Numbered from the stretch's first letter, positions 23,620 through 36,580 are shown. The stretch is 64,000 bases of DNA from Chrysoperla carnea (GCF_905475395.1 NC_058337.1:116802368-116866367); one strand, 5' to 3'. Numbers and translations: made by a program. Notes: generated from the letters alone by a model not told the origin.

Positions 23620-26600
23620 TCTTCAGCTAGTTATACAATAAAATACATATATAATTTGAACTGAAGAGAACAATTTCATGTAAATCTTTTTTATCGATGC
23701 TATATGCTTAAGAATTCGTCATTATTTCCAAAAGCGTATGCATAAGCGTTTAAAAATAATACGTTTGGTTGAGAATATTTTTGTGAAATTCAAAAGTATA
23801 AAATTTTTTCAACATCTTAAACATTTTTCATCATGTCTAAGATCAAATTCACATGTATGTAAAAATATTTTGACCTTTCGAGTAATTTGCCCCCTGGGGT
23901 CATGGTCCATGTGCACCTTTATGTGAATCCAGACTTGCTAATATTAGTAGGTATAGCTTTAAGAATATACTGAACATTACCATACGACATCTGCAAACTG
24001 TGGACGAAGCTTCAGCAAAATGAAAAAAATTGAAACCTACCTGTATTCGACAATGAGACAGGAACTTCTGTCGGCTTCTAGATCCTAGGCATTGAATATA
24101 AAACTGCCCTTGAGAGGAACTTTACTGCTCTAATATATTCTTTCCCAGAGACAACAGTACGCCGAAAGCCCACAAACGAAAATTATAAGCGAATAGATAA
24201 TAAAGAGTGATAATTTGTGAAAGGATTTTTATTTTCCCACAGTGTTTTTTTTTTTAATTTCTCTAAGACGCTGGAGAGAAGGCACCCTTATCAAATTCCT
24301 GCCCCGGTTTAAAAAAAACTTTGATCCGATGCGGTATAACATATTGTAATGTATTCTGCACATAGATGTAACAAATCTAATTTTAAATTCGTATTTAGCC
24401 TTGATAATGATTTTTTTGTGTTGGCTATCTTCTAAGATTTACCGGGAAATTAAAATATTTATAAATTTACGTGTAATTAATGTATCTATTAATTAAAAAT
24501 ACAAAACATCTACTGTATAAATTAAACAAGCAAAAACGAAAGGTGGGGGGAAAGAATATATTGTTGTTTTTTTTTATATCTAAAAACAATATATTATATT
24601 TAAAATGAATCCGTAAAAATAATTGTAGTAAATAAATTTATTAATACTGATGTTAATCATTAATTGTTGACGGAATGTAATTGTTGCAATTTATGTGAGA
24701 AGAAATTTTAGTGATTAACAACCCAAGAATAAGAGGTAAAGTTGAATATCAAATTTTTTTTCCTGAATTAATCGATAAAATCTTAATCGTTTCATTCATA
24801 AATTCAAAATCTTATTTTAATCAAAACAAATAATCTTACTTATTTGTAAAGTTGCCGCATTAAAATTGTCGGTGAATTAAATATGATGGATGCAATACAA
24901 TCACGTGGAATGACAATTTCAGAAAGGTTTTTTTATAGGAAGATATAGGAAGAGGTTTCAGAAAGTCTTTTCGTTTTGAAATTCGTGGATACAAAGTTTC
25001 GAAATTCTCAGAACAATTTTTATGTGTGGCTAATATGTACCCATTGCTCAAAATCGGTAGCTATTGATAACTAGTTTTGAAAGTGAAAATTGCGAAAATT
25101 ATGACAATTAGCCCCCTCCATAGAAACAATCTAATGTCAATTTTTGGAACCAAATAAAGCTTCTTGGATAATTTTAGGTCCGTTAAAAACAATTTTTAAC
25201 GTTTAAAAATTAAGGATTTAAAATACAGCAATCTGTAATTAATTTTCCGAGCTTTATAAAAGATGTTCACAGATGATTTTAAGATTTTAAAAAGATCAAA
25301 AAATTTATTTACTTGCATTCATTTTTAGCTTTGAAAATAATCTTTCTGGAGTTTTTCCAAAAATTAAATTGTTAATAACTCAAAGACGGTGAACTTTAGG
25401 AAAAAATCACACGGAGCATTTTTGACGTAAAATTTCCCAAAACACCTCAGATAGCTTAATTGGGTTAAAAAATTGACATTTGACTGTTTCTGAAGAGGGG
25501 TATACAAAAATTGGACCACTAAGTTTCTGGCAATTTACCATACGGAATATTAATCTATAAGCTTCTCTAAACAAGAATCAATTGACAAAATGCGAATACT
25601 GTCAAAATCGGTTATAACGACATCGGTTGTAACGACTAATTGGCTATAACGACCAACGCATCTATATACAAAATTTTGTTACATGCATACATACTTTTCA
25701 GTTAAACTATATTGATATTCAAGTTAAACGCTATTTATTTTATTTTGGACCTTATAACGCACATACCGGTTAAAGCGACCAATTGTCATTGAAATTAATC
25801 AGCAATAACAACCACATGTTTACACATGTAAATTATTTTACTTTAATACAAAAATGTAGTACATATGTATAACTTAAATCTACTATCGGTTATAACGACT
25901 ATAATTCTTCTATCGTCATAGCAAGTTTAACAAAAAAGTTTATTGAATTTTTTGATTAAGAATTTTTTATTGGGTAGTTTACAATCTCGTAATATTTTCG
26001 ATAAATAATAAAGAATTTTGTAAAAATTCGAATAGCATTCTATAAAGTAAACAATTTGTAAGTGACGCAGACTTCACCTTCATTATTTTTCCTAGTACTA
26101 AAGTTAATAGCTAAAGAATTTGTAGAAAAATAATAAGATATTTAAATAGTTATTTTAATATTTTTTTCGTAAAATAGAAATATTATTATTATTAAGATAT
26201 TCGATAAAAATCGTTAATTATTTTTTGCCGGAGTAATAAATTAAAAAACATCTCATACATATAAAATCATACGCTTCCGTTTTTAAAAATATTTTATTGT
26301 TTTTATCCATCGACTTATAAAATTTACCAAAAATGTAAAATAAAAAGAATGTAGATATTTGAAATTGATTTTTATATGAAAAAATAATTGGGTCATCGAA
26401 CTGATAAAAAGACCAAGTGCGTATTATTTACGCATAAACACTGTTCCGCACGAGTATAAAGTAATTTCTTCTAAAACATTTTTGTAAAAATGTTACGAAA
26501 CTATCACTAGTACTTCAGTGATCAGAGCCAACCCTAGTGGTTCAGTTGTTTGAAGCGTAACTACTGTACTTAGTATGCGCATGAAGCAGTTGCACTCATA

Positions 26601-26790
26601 GTCGCGAAAACGAAGCATTGAAGTTCTGCATTCAATTCGTTAGAGCGTCAGGAAATTTTGTGACTAAAATTAATTTATAAGAAATAAAAAATATGCTATT
26701 TGCATAAATAATATGCATTTTGTAATTGCATTTCAAATTGGCCGTAAATATACTAAATTCACAATTCGGTTAATATGTAGTAATAAAAAT
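23620..26790. other. Gene-free AT-rich stretch
   Basis: No supported gene. Short ORFs only. Several copies of the word CGGTTATAACGAC are scattered at about 25610-25900, suggesting a decayed low-copy repeat. Confidence 0.4.
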
Positions 26791-26793
26791 GAT

Positions 26794-26920
26794 TTGTTAC
26801 TCAGGTATTTTTGGGGTCGCTGAACACGAATATTGCGACAGAATTGGTCTCCGAGGAATCTGGTTCCCGATTCAACCGCGATATTCGTGTTCAACGACCC
26901 CAAAAACCTCCGAGTAACAA
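26794..26920. mobile_element. Palindromic element with conserved GGGGTCG core
   Basis: The left arm TTGTTACTCAGGTATTTTTG, GGGTCGCTGAACACGAATAT is mirrored by ATATTCGTGTTCAACGACCC, CAAAAACCTCCGAGTAACAA on the right, with a centre of about 38 bp. About 43 bp per arm with few mismatches. The arms are strikingly GC-rich against the flanks. From general familiarity, this arm resembles a dispersed palindrome seen in several insect genomes, but I cannot name its family. Confidence 0.65.
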
Positions 26921-27269
26921 GTTTGGAATCAAATTTTTCGAACTTTGACTGTTTTTAGTGTTTCGTTTCTATCAGCCTCTCAAATAATCGGTGAAAAATG
27001 TTACAAATATACATAATATGTTAGAGTTATATGCTCTCTTCTATTATAAACTCTTCGGGTTCCATATAATTTCTGTTCGAATTTTTTGCAAACGTTTTTG
27101 CGAAAATATCGAAATTAAGTTTATTGTTGCAGAAACACCGAAAATATGTTTCAATTCTGATCTTGAAATTTTAGAGTTTTATATCGTATTATCCATCCAG
27201 GACTATAAAATTTGCTGTTTATTCCTTCCTTCAAACCTCTTATTTCTAAAGGCACATGTACACTGTGGC

Positions 27270-27323
27270 TCTTGAATTTAGCAAGAATAACTATAGGTTG
27301 TTATTCTTGCTAAATTCAAAGGC
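27270..27323. repeat. Perfect short hairpin
   Basis: TTGAATTTAGCAAGAATAAC and its exact reverse complement GTTATTCTTGCTAAATTCAA are separated by a loop of about 10 nt. It is flanked by CCACGTTCACACG-like sequence on the right and CATGTACACTGTGG on the left, which are also partly complementary, so this may be the core of a longer MITE. Confidence 0.6.
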
Positions 27324-27820
27324 CACGTTCACACGCTATTTCTGTTAAATATAGCGCTAGATTTCTTCTTAATCTAGGAGTTCCAATCGCTTTAGCTAGC
27401 TGTAGCGTTCTCTACAGCTCTAGCCAGAGCGCTTGACAGTTATAGCTCCAGGTAATTCTAGCTTCAATATATACGTGTACCTCAATAGTATTGAAATTGC
27501 AATAAAATCATGTTTTTACAATTATTAACTTTGTAAAAAAGATTCCGTATAGTATTTTGTAAGTCTATGTTAAAAAATATATATTATTTAATTTAAAAAT
27601 ATAACTTAAATTAAGATTATTAACTTACCACTACTTAATTTCTGAACTCGGTAATTATGAAATAGACAATGGTTTTTAATTCATAAATATAAACATAAAA
27701 CACAAAGATTTATAAACGAATAAAACATCTTATGACAATCATTCATCTTATTTGCAATTCAAAATTCTTATCTGTTGCAGGCAACCGCAACAAACAAAAT
27801 TCTTAGAACCGGTAACAACA

Positions 27821-30800
27821 ATGTTCAAAGTACAAAATTTACTTATAATATGGCTGTGGCTGTGTACAAAACTTTTCACAAATGCATTTAAATTCAATGA
27901 AATATTGTCATCGAAAATGGTCGAATTTCAATGGCCTGATATGGAAACACGTGCGAGGGCTGAAATGAATGGATTGTATATACCAGGACATAATGTTCCA
28001 TTAGGATTGGATCGTTGGAATGATAAATTGTTTATTACCGTTCCCAGGTATGTAGCAACATTTTTTTCGTCAAATAAACTGTTTTGGTTCAAGAGATTTT
28101 TCTTGTAAGGCCTCCTAATTGATGAGTTCAAGCTTTTATTATTAATAAACCACAATCCTTTTAAATTTTCTTAAACATGCCTTCATAACTGAAGGCACCA
28201 AAATTAAATCTTTAATACAAATGCCACTATAATAAATAAAATTTTGAAAATATTTTACAGATGGAAGAATGGTGGAGCATCTTCTCTAAATTATGTAGAT
28301 TTGAAACGAATTGGAGAAAATAAATCACTTCCATTAATTCCATATCCAAATTGGGATGCAAATACATTACCCACAGATGACAATATTAATCCTAGTAAAA
28401 TAATTAACACATTCCGAGTTAAAGTCGATGAATGTGATCGATTATGGATCATGGATGCCGGAAAGACTGATGTATTTTCTGAGAAGCCAGCATTATTTTT
28501 ACCACCTGGAATTGTTATTTACGATTTGAAAACGGATCAATTTATTCGCCGACATCATTTTGATGAAAAAGATGTTAAGGATGAGTCGTTTTTCACGAAT
28601 ATTGTAAGTGAAGCCAGAAAATTTATTGTCCGAAATATACATTCTTCTTTTTTTGTTAGGTTATTGATACAGATAAGGATAACTGCGATCAAGCTTTTGC
28701 GTATATTACTGATCCAAATGCACAAGGATTAATGGTGTACAGTTATGCTGCAGATGATTCATGGCGTGTCGAACATCATTTCTTCCATTTTGATCCATTA
28801 AATGGTGATTTTAATGTTGGTGGTGTTAATTTCCAGTGGTCTGATGGTGTTTTTGGTTTAGCTTTATCGCCAAAGAATGCCGATGGGTAAATTCAAACTA
28901 GTTTTGATTATTGTGAACATGCCAAATTGACCTCATTCAAACTTTACATCACAAACATTGGATTTTGTTTGTTTGCCTCATGTTGTTTGTTTGCTAAAAT
29001 TTCGCGAATTCGAATTTGAAATGAAATAATTGTAGAGTTTATACAATTAAATATAGATTATTAATTAAATGTAGGAAAGGGAAGATTCGATCAAAAGCTC
29101 AATCATTACCTTAAGAATATCAAAACTAAAAAAAAAAAAATGAAAAGTTTCCTATGAATTTTATTTCTTTTGTGAGTACCACACCTTTTAAAACTTTCTC
29201 CAAAAAAACCAGTAAGATAATGAAATATAAAAAAATAGGCAGGGTACTATCTCAAATATTAAAATGGCATTATACTTCCAATAAATTTCAAGAACCTTTT
29301 TTCCAATTTTCCAGGGGGTTGCGTTGTGGAAAATGAAATTCTATTTTTCGAAATTTGACTTTATTTCGAGTGAATTGGGGAAAATCCCGTATTTTTCTAG
29401 CATGTATAGAACAGATAATCTTTATTTTTGGATAGTTTTTCGAAACAATTCGTTCAATATTACTTATTTCTTAAAAAAAAATTATTTAAAACAACATCCT
29501 ACCGGGTTACCGGTATCAAAAATTAGTTGTAAGAACTATCTATAGAGTTATATAACCACCGCCAACGTTCACTTTTACGTTCAGGAGCCTATTTTAAAGG
29601 AGCTCTCGCAAAAATTTTCCCTGCGAAAGTTATTCATTCTCAATGACGGATTTTATCGGGTTTAATCGGTTATAATTACATCAAACCATATTTACATCTA
29701 TAGTGTTATTTTTACCATTTCAAAACATTATTTATTCACTTGCCTATTCTTAATACAAAAAATTCGCTTACAGTTATCGGACAATATATTTCCATCCAAC
29801 AGCTAGTACCAAAGAATTTACAGTTTCAACAGAAGTATTACAAAATAAAACTGCGGCCCTGTCGGAAGAAAAATATTACCAATTCAAGGTAAAAATTTAT
29901 TTATATATAAAACATTTCTTTAATTTTTTGTATGTTTGTTTGGTAATTCCAAATGATTTTATTTCATACAATTTTCCTAAAACATAATTTTTATGCGTAT
30001 AGTTTATTGGTGAACGTGGAATGAATACTCATTCATCAACTAGTGTCATGGATCCATACTCTGGTGTAATATTTTATTCACAAATTCAACGTGATGGTAT
30101 TGCATGTTGGAATACAAAAAGACCATTAAATCCGGAAAGTTTCCATTTGATTATACATAATCCGCAAACTATGGTATTTGCTAATGAAGTTAAGGTAAAT
30201 AACTAATGTTTATAGCTAAGTTAGCTTGAAACGTACAAAATTTTGCTGAAAATGCTATAGGTTAATGTGACGGTATAGCATGAAACTCTTTTCAATTACA
30301 ATCTCGATTACCGTAAAACCAAATTTTTACCCAAGAAAAAAATTATTAGTGGTGTAATTTTTAATATTGAACTACAATCTCGACAGTCGACGCACTCTCA
30401 TATTGCCTTCGAGCAGGGTCCTAGGAACTCTTGGAAAAAATTTTTCCAATAAATCCACTAAAAGTGAATACCAGAAGAAATTGAATGAACAAAAAGCTAG
30501 AATTTTGGTATCAATTACTGTCTAAACTATTTATAAAGAACAACTTTGCATTTTAAAGCGTTCAGCCAATGTTTGTCAGTTATGAATCAAAATTAGGTTT
30601 CAATTGAACCTGAAAACTTTGATCGAATTCGATGGCGGAATAAGATGTGTGCCTCCGAATCTAATATTTTTCGTTTGAAGAATTTCCTCGATTAAATTTA
30701 TGAGCGCTATATTGCGCCCGGCCCTTGAGTTAAGTATAAAATCCAGAGAGTTGTAGGTCGGCAATAATCCAAAAGTCCTAATAAGTTGATTTCGAAAGTA

Positions 30801-31685
30801 AATATCATATCTAGAATTCCCTCGCCAATGACTCTAAAGTTACATTATCTGCTTCAGGTTTTCTGAAACATTTATTTTAACCTATAATTATTTTAGTGCC
30901 GATATTGGCAACAACAGCAAAACGGCATAAGCTTCTGTCCGAGACGGTCAAGAAAACTTCGAAGTTATTTTTAGATAACTATTTAAATCAAACAAAGATT
31001 AAACACTCCGCTATCTGACCTGTACTTTGGAGCAGAATTTAAAATGACATATATTTCTCAAGTCGAAATTATTTTGAAAGTGTCGAACTACGAACACTCT
31101 GGTTTGTTGAGTGTCTGACAATAATCGGCAGTATTATAGAGTCGATTATTTTCTTATTCTAATAAGAAAATAATCAACTCTATGATACTGTCGATCCCCT
31201 CGAAAATATTTTGAAGGTGTCGAACTACGAACACTCCGTTTTGTTGAGTGTCTGACAATAATCGACAGTATCGTAGAGTATATTATTTTCTTAAGAAAAG
31301 AAAGAAATATCCATCAATTTTTAACTGGCGGGACAATTAAAAATTTACCGTTCTCAAAACTGGTAAGCGGTCGTTCATTGTTGTAAGAATAACTCTGAAC
31401 TACGCCCACACAAATTTTGGATTTGATAATTAAAAAAAAAGAATGTACAACAACTATCTAAACCTAGTTCTGAAAAAAAAAAAAAAAAAAAAAAACAACA
31501 ACTAAAAAACACAACTAATCACATAAAATTCAATTATTTTTTAGATTGACCAAGATAACAATATTTGGATGATGTCAAATCGTATGCCACAATTCTTGTA
31601 CAAACAATTAAATTTTGATGACATTAATTTCCGTATATTTATGTCACCTGTAAATGATATTTTGACTGATTCTCCATGCGTATAA
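27821..31685 (+). CDS. Yellow/MRJP-family secreted protein, gene A
   Basis: Six coding exons: 27821-28047, 28261-28603, 28660-28886, 29774-29888, 30003-30194, 31545-31685. All have GT-AG introns and together encode 414 aa. The start at 27821 is chosen because it begins a signal peptide (LLIIWLWLCTKLF) and aligns with gene B; the TTGCAG acceptor at 27775-27780 implies an upstream non-coding exon. The MRJP domain (PF03022 type) fills the rest: GLDRWNDKLFITVPR, LIPYPNW, VDECDRLWIMDAG, NFQWSDGVFGLALSP, RDGIACWNTKR. Insect Yellow proteins are secreted and act in cuticle pigmentation and other roles; MRJPs are bee relatives. The subfamily cannot be assigned here. AATAAA lies at 31765-31770. Relative to gene B it carries two extra introns, after VPR and after the NEVK residues. 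Confidence 0.9.
30529..30625 (+). repeat. Intronic dispersed repeat shared by both Yellow genes (copy 1)
   Basis: Lies in the last intron of gene A. The words TATTTATAAAGAACAACTTT, TTTAAAG, ATGTTTGT, TTATGAATCA and TTGAACCTGAAAACT recur in order at about 44795-44890 in an intron of gene B. The host introns are not equivalent, so this is an independent repeat insertion and not inherited duplication. Confidence 0.55.
31064..31300. repeat. Tandem duplication with embedded hairpin
   Basis: Two copies (about 31070-31160 and about 31203-31290) of GTGTCGAACTACGAACACTC followed by TTGTTGAGTGTCTGACAATA lie in the last intron of gene A. Between them, ATAGAGTCGATTATTTTCTTA and its near reverse complement TAAGAAAATAATCAACTCTA form a hairpin at about 31133-31182. 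Confidence 0.65.
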
Positions 31686-31689
31686 TTAC

Positions 31690-33220
31690 TCATCGATGGG
31701 ATAAAATCATCGAATTCACAAAAATTATAAGGTACAAATATAAATGTTAAAGTAAATTTAGCAAAATAAAAAATTTTATTAATTTAATTGTTATTTAATT
31801 GTTTTTTGACTAGCATCAAATGAATAAAAACCCACAAAAACCACTATTAATGGTACTTACAATTAGTTAATGTCCCATATCTGTATTTTTAGTTCAATGT
31901 CATTTTTTTTGTTCTTTCACTCTTCAAAGTTGCAAAAAATATTAATCTTCAGTTAATGATCTGTGCGATATTTGCACATTAATGCATGTATGCGTTCTTT
32001 ATCAAGGACAACCAATTTTAGCAAAAGTAAAATTATGTCATAAAAATGAGAATATTTTTGACAACTCATAGACCACAAGTCCATGCTGAAATTTTTCGGG
32101 TGAAATGCCCCACCCTTAATCATGTTGGAAAAGATGCTCCTATGTGTAAAAGTAGGTTTTAGCACCATACGTAAAAGTAAGTTTACGCGTCTATTTTGCA
32201 CGGTAAAATTGAGTATAGGAAAGAATGTGAATTTTACACCCCAAATATGTACAGGGTTGCTGGATTCTAACTTTATATAGGTATTCGAAGCAAGTTACAT
32301 AAATGCCATACAGAAATAAATCTAGTAACTTCGGGTCTGGAAACTCTATCGAGTCCTAAAAGAATTCATTATCACAAATTCCATCGAATTGTAAAGTCGT
32401 ACCAACAAAAAGTAAACAAAAAGAGACAAATACTTACTTCAATGAAAAAATATTTCGAAACTATATTTATACTCCGTCTTTCTCAACCTTGACCCAATCA
32501 GAGCCAGATTAGGACGTATCGGAGCCCATAGGCAATGCAATACTCCGGGACCTAGTGAAAATCAGACTAAGTCGTGTTTTTTTAGTCTTCACAAATAGCT
32601 TGGTACCCAAAATAAATATCGTAAATATCTTGGTGTTCGGCCTTTTTCATAAAAATTTGCCTTCTCCTCTCTTTTTTCGTAGTCTTTATCAATTACCTGG
32701 GTGTCCCCTTGTGGCGTCCCTCTTGTTCAAATTTCTCTTTTTCTCGCTTTTCACTGAACACAACGTAATTAAATTTTCGCCGCCTAGATGTCAATTATCG
32801 ATTTAGGCAGCTTAGTTTGATCGCTCGGAAACCGCAACCAAATAAATAAATTTTTATTTATTAACTTATTTCATTTCTCCCTGAAAATTAATTGCATTAT
32901 TAATAAATTGACAGAATTTAATTAAAACTAGTTTTCAGAGTAGCCTTGCGTGGCTTTAAAATAATTACAAATTTTGATTTGATAGTAAGAGTGCATAAAC
33001 TAAGGTGAATAACATCAAGCGGTGGCAAAGTGAAGGTAAACTGGCAGTGCCATTTCAAAAATAAACCATATAACAAAAGTAATTTTTTATTAAAAAAATG
33101 ATGAAACCTTTTATGGTAAATGCAATATTTATAACGATTTCTTGTCTGATTTAGTATTTGCAATTTACGTATGCAAATGTCTCCTAAAAAATAATGTCTA
33201 CAAATTGAATATAGTTTGAA
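31690..33220. other. Intergenic sequence after Yellow gene A
   Basis: No gene recognised. It contains the diverged second copy (about 32505-32760) of the dispersed repeat at 1130-1460. The ORFs at 31953-32201 and 32918-33262 have no recognisable motifs. Confidence 0.45.
31765..31770 (+). terminator. Poly(A) signal AATAAA for gene A
   Basis: AATAAA sits 80 nt after the stop codon of gene A, a normal spacing for an insect mRNA. Confidence 0.5.
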
Positions 33221-33224
33221 TTGC
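33215..33224. repeat. Target-site duplication, left copy (10 bp)
   Basis: TTTGAATTGC; the matching copy is at 36571-36580 directly after the right end of the foldback element. Confidence 0.75.
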
Positions 33225-36200
33225 ACCCATGTCACCCTGGCCCCCCCAACATCGCAAATCAAATTGGCTCAACCCAAAAAATTTTGTGCTATTTATGTGC
33301 TAATTAGTTGCTCTATTCCCGATTTTTGTGCTCGAACCGTTTAGCAGGAATCAACGATTAAAAGTGGGGGGGCTAGGTTGACGTCACGCTAGCCCCCCCA
33401 AATCGTAATGACGGCACAAATTCAAAAAGTGAATATATGAGAATTTTGTGCTATTTATGTGCTAATTAGTTGCTCTATTCCCGATTTTTGTGCTCGAGCC
33501 GTTCAGCAGGAATCAACGATTAAAAGTGGGGGGGCTAGGTTGACGTCACGCTAGCCCCCCGAAATCGTAATGACGGCACAAATTCGAAAAGTGAATATAT
33601 GAGAATTTTGTGCTATTTATGTGCTAATTAGTTGCTCTATTCCCGATTTTTGTGCTCGAGCCGTTTAGCAGGAATCAACGATTCAAGGTGGGGGGGCTAG
33701 GTTGACGTCACGCTAGCCCCCCCAAATCGTAATGACGGCACAAATTCAAAAAGTGAATATATGAGAATTTTGTGCTATTTATGTGCTAATTAGTTGCTCT
33801 ATTCCCGATTTTTGTGCTCGAGCCATTTAGCAGGAATCAACGATTCAAGGTGGGGGGGGGGGGCTAGGTTGACGTCACGCTAGCCCCCCAAATCGTAATG
33901 ACGGCACAAATTCAAAAAGAGAATATATGAGAATTTTGTGCTATTTATGTGCTTTAAGAAACCGGTAAAACTTTTACGAAAATATTTACCGTTTACAGTG
34001 AAACCTATACATGCCCTTTCCCAACTACCACAAAACAAATTCGTTCTACCCAAAAAATTTAGTGCTATTTATGTGCTAATAAGTTGTTCTATTCCCGATT
34101 TTTGTGCTCCAGTCGTTTGGCAGGAATCAACGATTAAAGCTGGGGGGCTAGGTTGACGTTACGCTAACTCTGCAAAATCGTAATGACGGCACAAATTCAA
34201 AAAGAATATATAGGAATTAGTTGCTATTTATGTGCTTTAAGAATCCGATAAAACATTAACAAAAAAGTCTACCGTTTACAGTGAAACCAATACATGCCCT
34301 TCCCCTTCTACCACAAAACAAATTCGGTCTTATTAAAAACTTTAGTGCAATTTATATGCTAATTAGTTGCTCTATTCCCAATTTTGTTGCTCTAGCCGTT
34401 TAGCAGAAATCAAAGATTAAAGGGGGGGGGGAGCTAGGTTAACGTTACGTTAACTCTGCCAAATCATAATGACGACACAAATTCAAAAAGTGAATATATG
34501 GGAATTAGTTGCTATTTATGTGCTTTAAGAAACCGGTAAAACATTTACGAAAATATTTACCGTTTACAGTAAAACTTATACATGCTCTTCCCCTACTTAC
34601 TCAAAACCTCAAAAATTTAGTGCTATTAATGTGCTTATAAGTTGCTTTATTCCCGATTTTATTTCTCAAGCCATTTAACAGAATACGACCATAACTTCAC
34701 ATGGTGGGACCAGGTTAACGTTAAGCTTCATCAACATGTTGAATACAATACAAATACAATTAATAAATTTTTGAAATTTTGTTGGTTTTGCGTTGCTCCG
34801 AGCATCCACTGTAACATTTTCTCAATGGCACAACTTTTTACAGTGAAACCTTTACATATCTTAGAACTAACGACACAAATTCTACATAGGTTACTCGTAT
34901 AATCGATAGTTGTATAGAAAAAATTTAAATTTCTGTAGTTGTTTTAAATATCCGAGTGCCCGTAAACAATAAAATTTATTGCTTCATAATTAAAATAATT
35001 GCATATTCCAAAATCCTTTGTAAAATTATTGCGCGTATATTCGTTGTCGATAAATGAAAAAAAAAAAAAAAAAAACAACAACAACAAGAACAGTCAGGGT
35101 GCTTTACCTTTTATTGTGCTCAATTTCTTTTCTTAATTCATATATCTTCGAGATAATAAGAGTAATCAATAATAATCAATAATCTCGAAAACTGGACAAT
35201 TCGATTATCAAAAACGCCTATGCCCAGACACCATTGTAGGTATTCGTGAACAATAACAATAACAATAACAATAACAACAAAATTGGGAATAGAGCAACTA
35301 ATTAGCACATAAATTGCACTAAATTTTTTAAGTAGACCGAATTTGTTTTGTGGTAGTAGGGGAAGGGCATGTATTGGTTTCACTGTAAACGGTAGACTTT
35401 TTCGTAAATGTTTTATCGGATTCTTAAAGCACATAAATAGCAACTAATTCCTATATATTCTTCACTTTTGAATTTGTGCCGTCATTACGATTTTGCAGAG
35501 TTAGCGTAACGTCAACCTAGCCCCCTAGCTTTAATCGTTGATTCCTGCCAAACGGCTGGAGCACAAAAATCGGGAATAGAGCAACTTATTAGCACATAAA
35601 TAGCACTAAATTTTTTGGGTAGAACGAATTTGTTTTGTGGTAGTTGGGAAAGGGCATGTATAGGTTTCACTGTAAACGGTAAATATTTTCGTAAAAGTTT
35701 TACCGGTTTCTTAAAGCACATAAATAGCACAAAATTCTCATATATTCTCTTTTTGAATTTGTTCCGTCATTACGATTTGGGGGGGCTAGCGTGACGTCAA
35801 CCTAGCCCCCCCCCCACCTTGAATCGTTGATTCCTGCTAAACGGCTCGAGCACAAAAATCGGGAATAGAGCAACTAATTAGCACATAAATAGCACAAAAT
35901 TCTCATATATTCACATTTTGAATTTGTGCCGTCATTACGATTTGGGGGGGCTAGCGTGACGTCAACCTAGCCCCCCCACTTTTAATCGTTGATTCCTGCT
36001 AAACGGTTCGAGCACAAAAATCGGGAATAGAGCAACTAATTAGCACATAAATAGCACTAAATTTTTTGGGTAGAACGAATTTGTTTTGTGGTAGTTGGGA
36101 AAGAGCATGTATAGGTTTCACTGTAAACGGTAAATATTTTCGTAAAAGTTTTACCGGTTTCTTAAAGCACATAAATAGCACAAAATTCTCATATATTCTC

Positions 36201-36570
36201 TCTTTGAATTTTTGCCGTCATTACGATTTGGGGGGGCTAGCGTAACGTCAACCTAGCCCCCCCCCCCACCTTGAATCGTTGATTCCTGCTAAACGGCTCG
36301 AGCACAAAAATCGGGAATAGAGCAACTAATTAGCACATAAATAGCACAAAATTCTCATATATTCACTTTTTGAATTTGTGCCGTCATTACGATTTGGGGG
36401 GGCTAGCGTGACGTCAACCTAGCCCCCCCACTTTTAATCGTTGATTCCTGCTAAACGGTTCGAGCACAAAAATCGGGAATAGAGCAACTAATTAGCACAT
36501 AAATAGCACAAAATTTTTTGGATTGAGCCAATTTGATTTGCGATGGTGGGGGGGGCTAGGGTGACATGGG
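33225..36570. mobile_element. Foldback-type element with tandem-repeat arms
   Basis: About 3.35 kb. The terminal sequence CCCATGTCACCCT is at the left (33226) and its reverse complement at the right (to 36570). The flanking 10-mer TTTGAATTGC occurs both at 33215-33224 and at 36571-36580, a target-site duplication. The left arm (to about 34640) is a tandem array of units of about 160 bp built from GTGCTATTTATGTGCTAATT, TTGCTCTATTCCCGATTTTT, AGGAATCAACGATT, a G-run, and GGCTAGGTTGACGTCACGCT. The right arm (from about 35280) is the same array inverted. The centre is AT-rich non-coding sequence. This matches the foldback (FB) architecture known in Drosophila, linked to Mutator-like elements with 9-10 bp duplications. 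ORFs inside are repeats read in frame and are not genes. Confidence 0.85.
35248..35276. repeat. AATAAC microsatellite inside the foldback element
   Basis: About four tandem AATAAC units in the central spacer. Nearby (about 35058-35095) lie a poly(A) run and ACA/ACAACA repeats. Typical of unstable spacer DNA. Confidence 0.6.
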
Positions 36571-36580
36571 TTTGAATTGC
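36571..36580. repeat. Target-site duplication, right copy (10 bp)
   Basis: TTTGAATTGC, identical to 33215-33224. Confidence 0.75.

Noticed and set aside
26450..26560. TATAAAG and TCAGTT words as a core promoter for Yellow gene A
   Set aside because: Spacing between the TATA-like and initiator-like words is too long and such words are frequent in AT-rich DNA; not supported without transcript ends.
27752..27820. Upstream in-frame ATG of Yellow gene A
   Set aside because: It precedes the TTGCAG acceptor at 27775-27780; the ATG at 27821 aligns with gene B and starts the signal peptide.
33938..34156. ORF of 72 codons, repeated at 35512-35730 and 35999-36181 on the other strand
   Set aside because: These are the tandem units of the foldback element read in frame. 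Their repetition reflects the repeat, not a protein family.
33285..34640. Regularly spaced repeats that superficially resemble a CRISPR array
   Set aside because: The intervening sequences are themselves repeated, the units are about 160 bp, and the context is an insect genome. It is a transposon arm.
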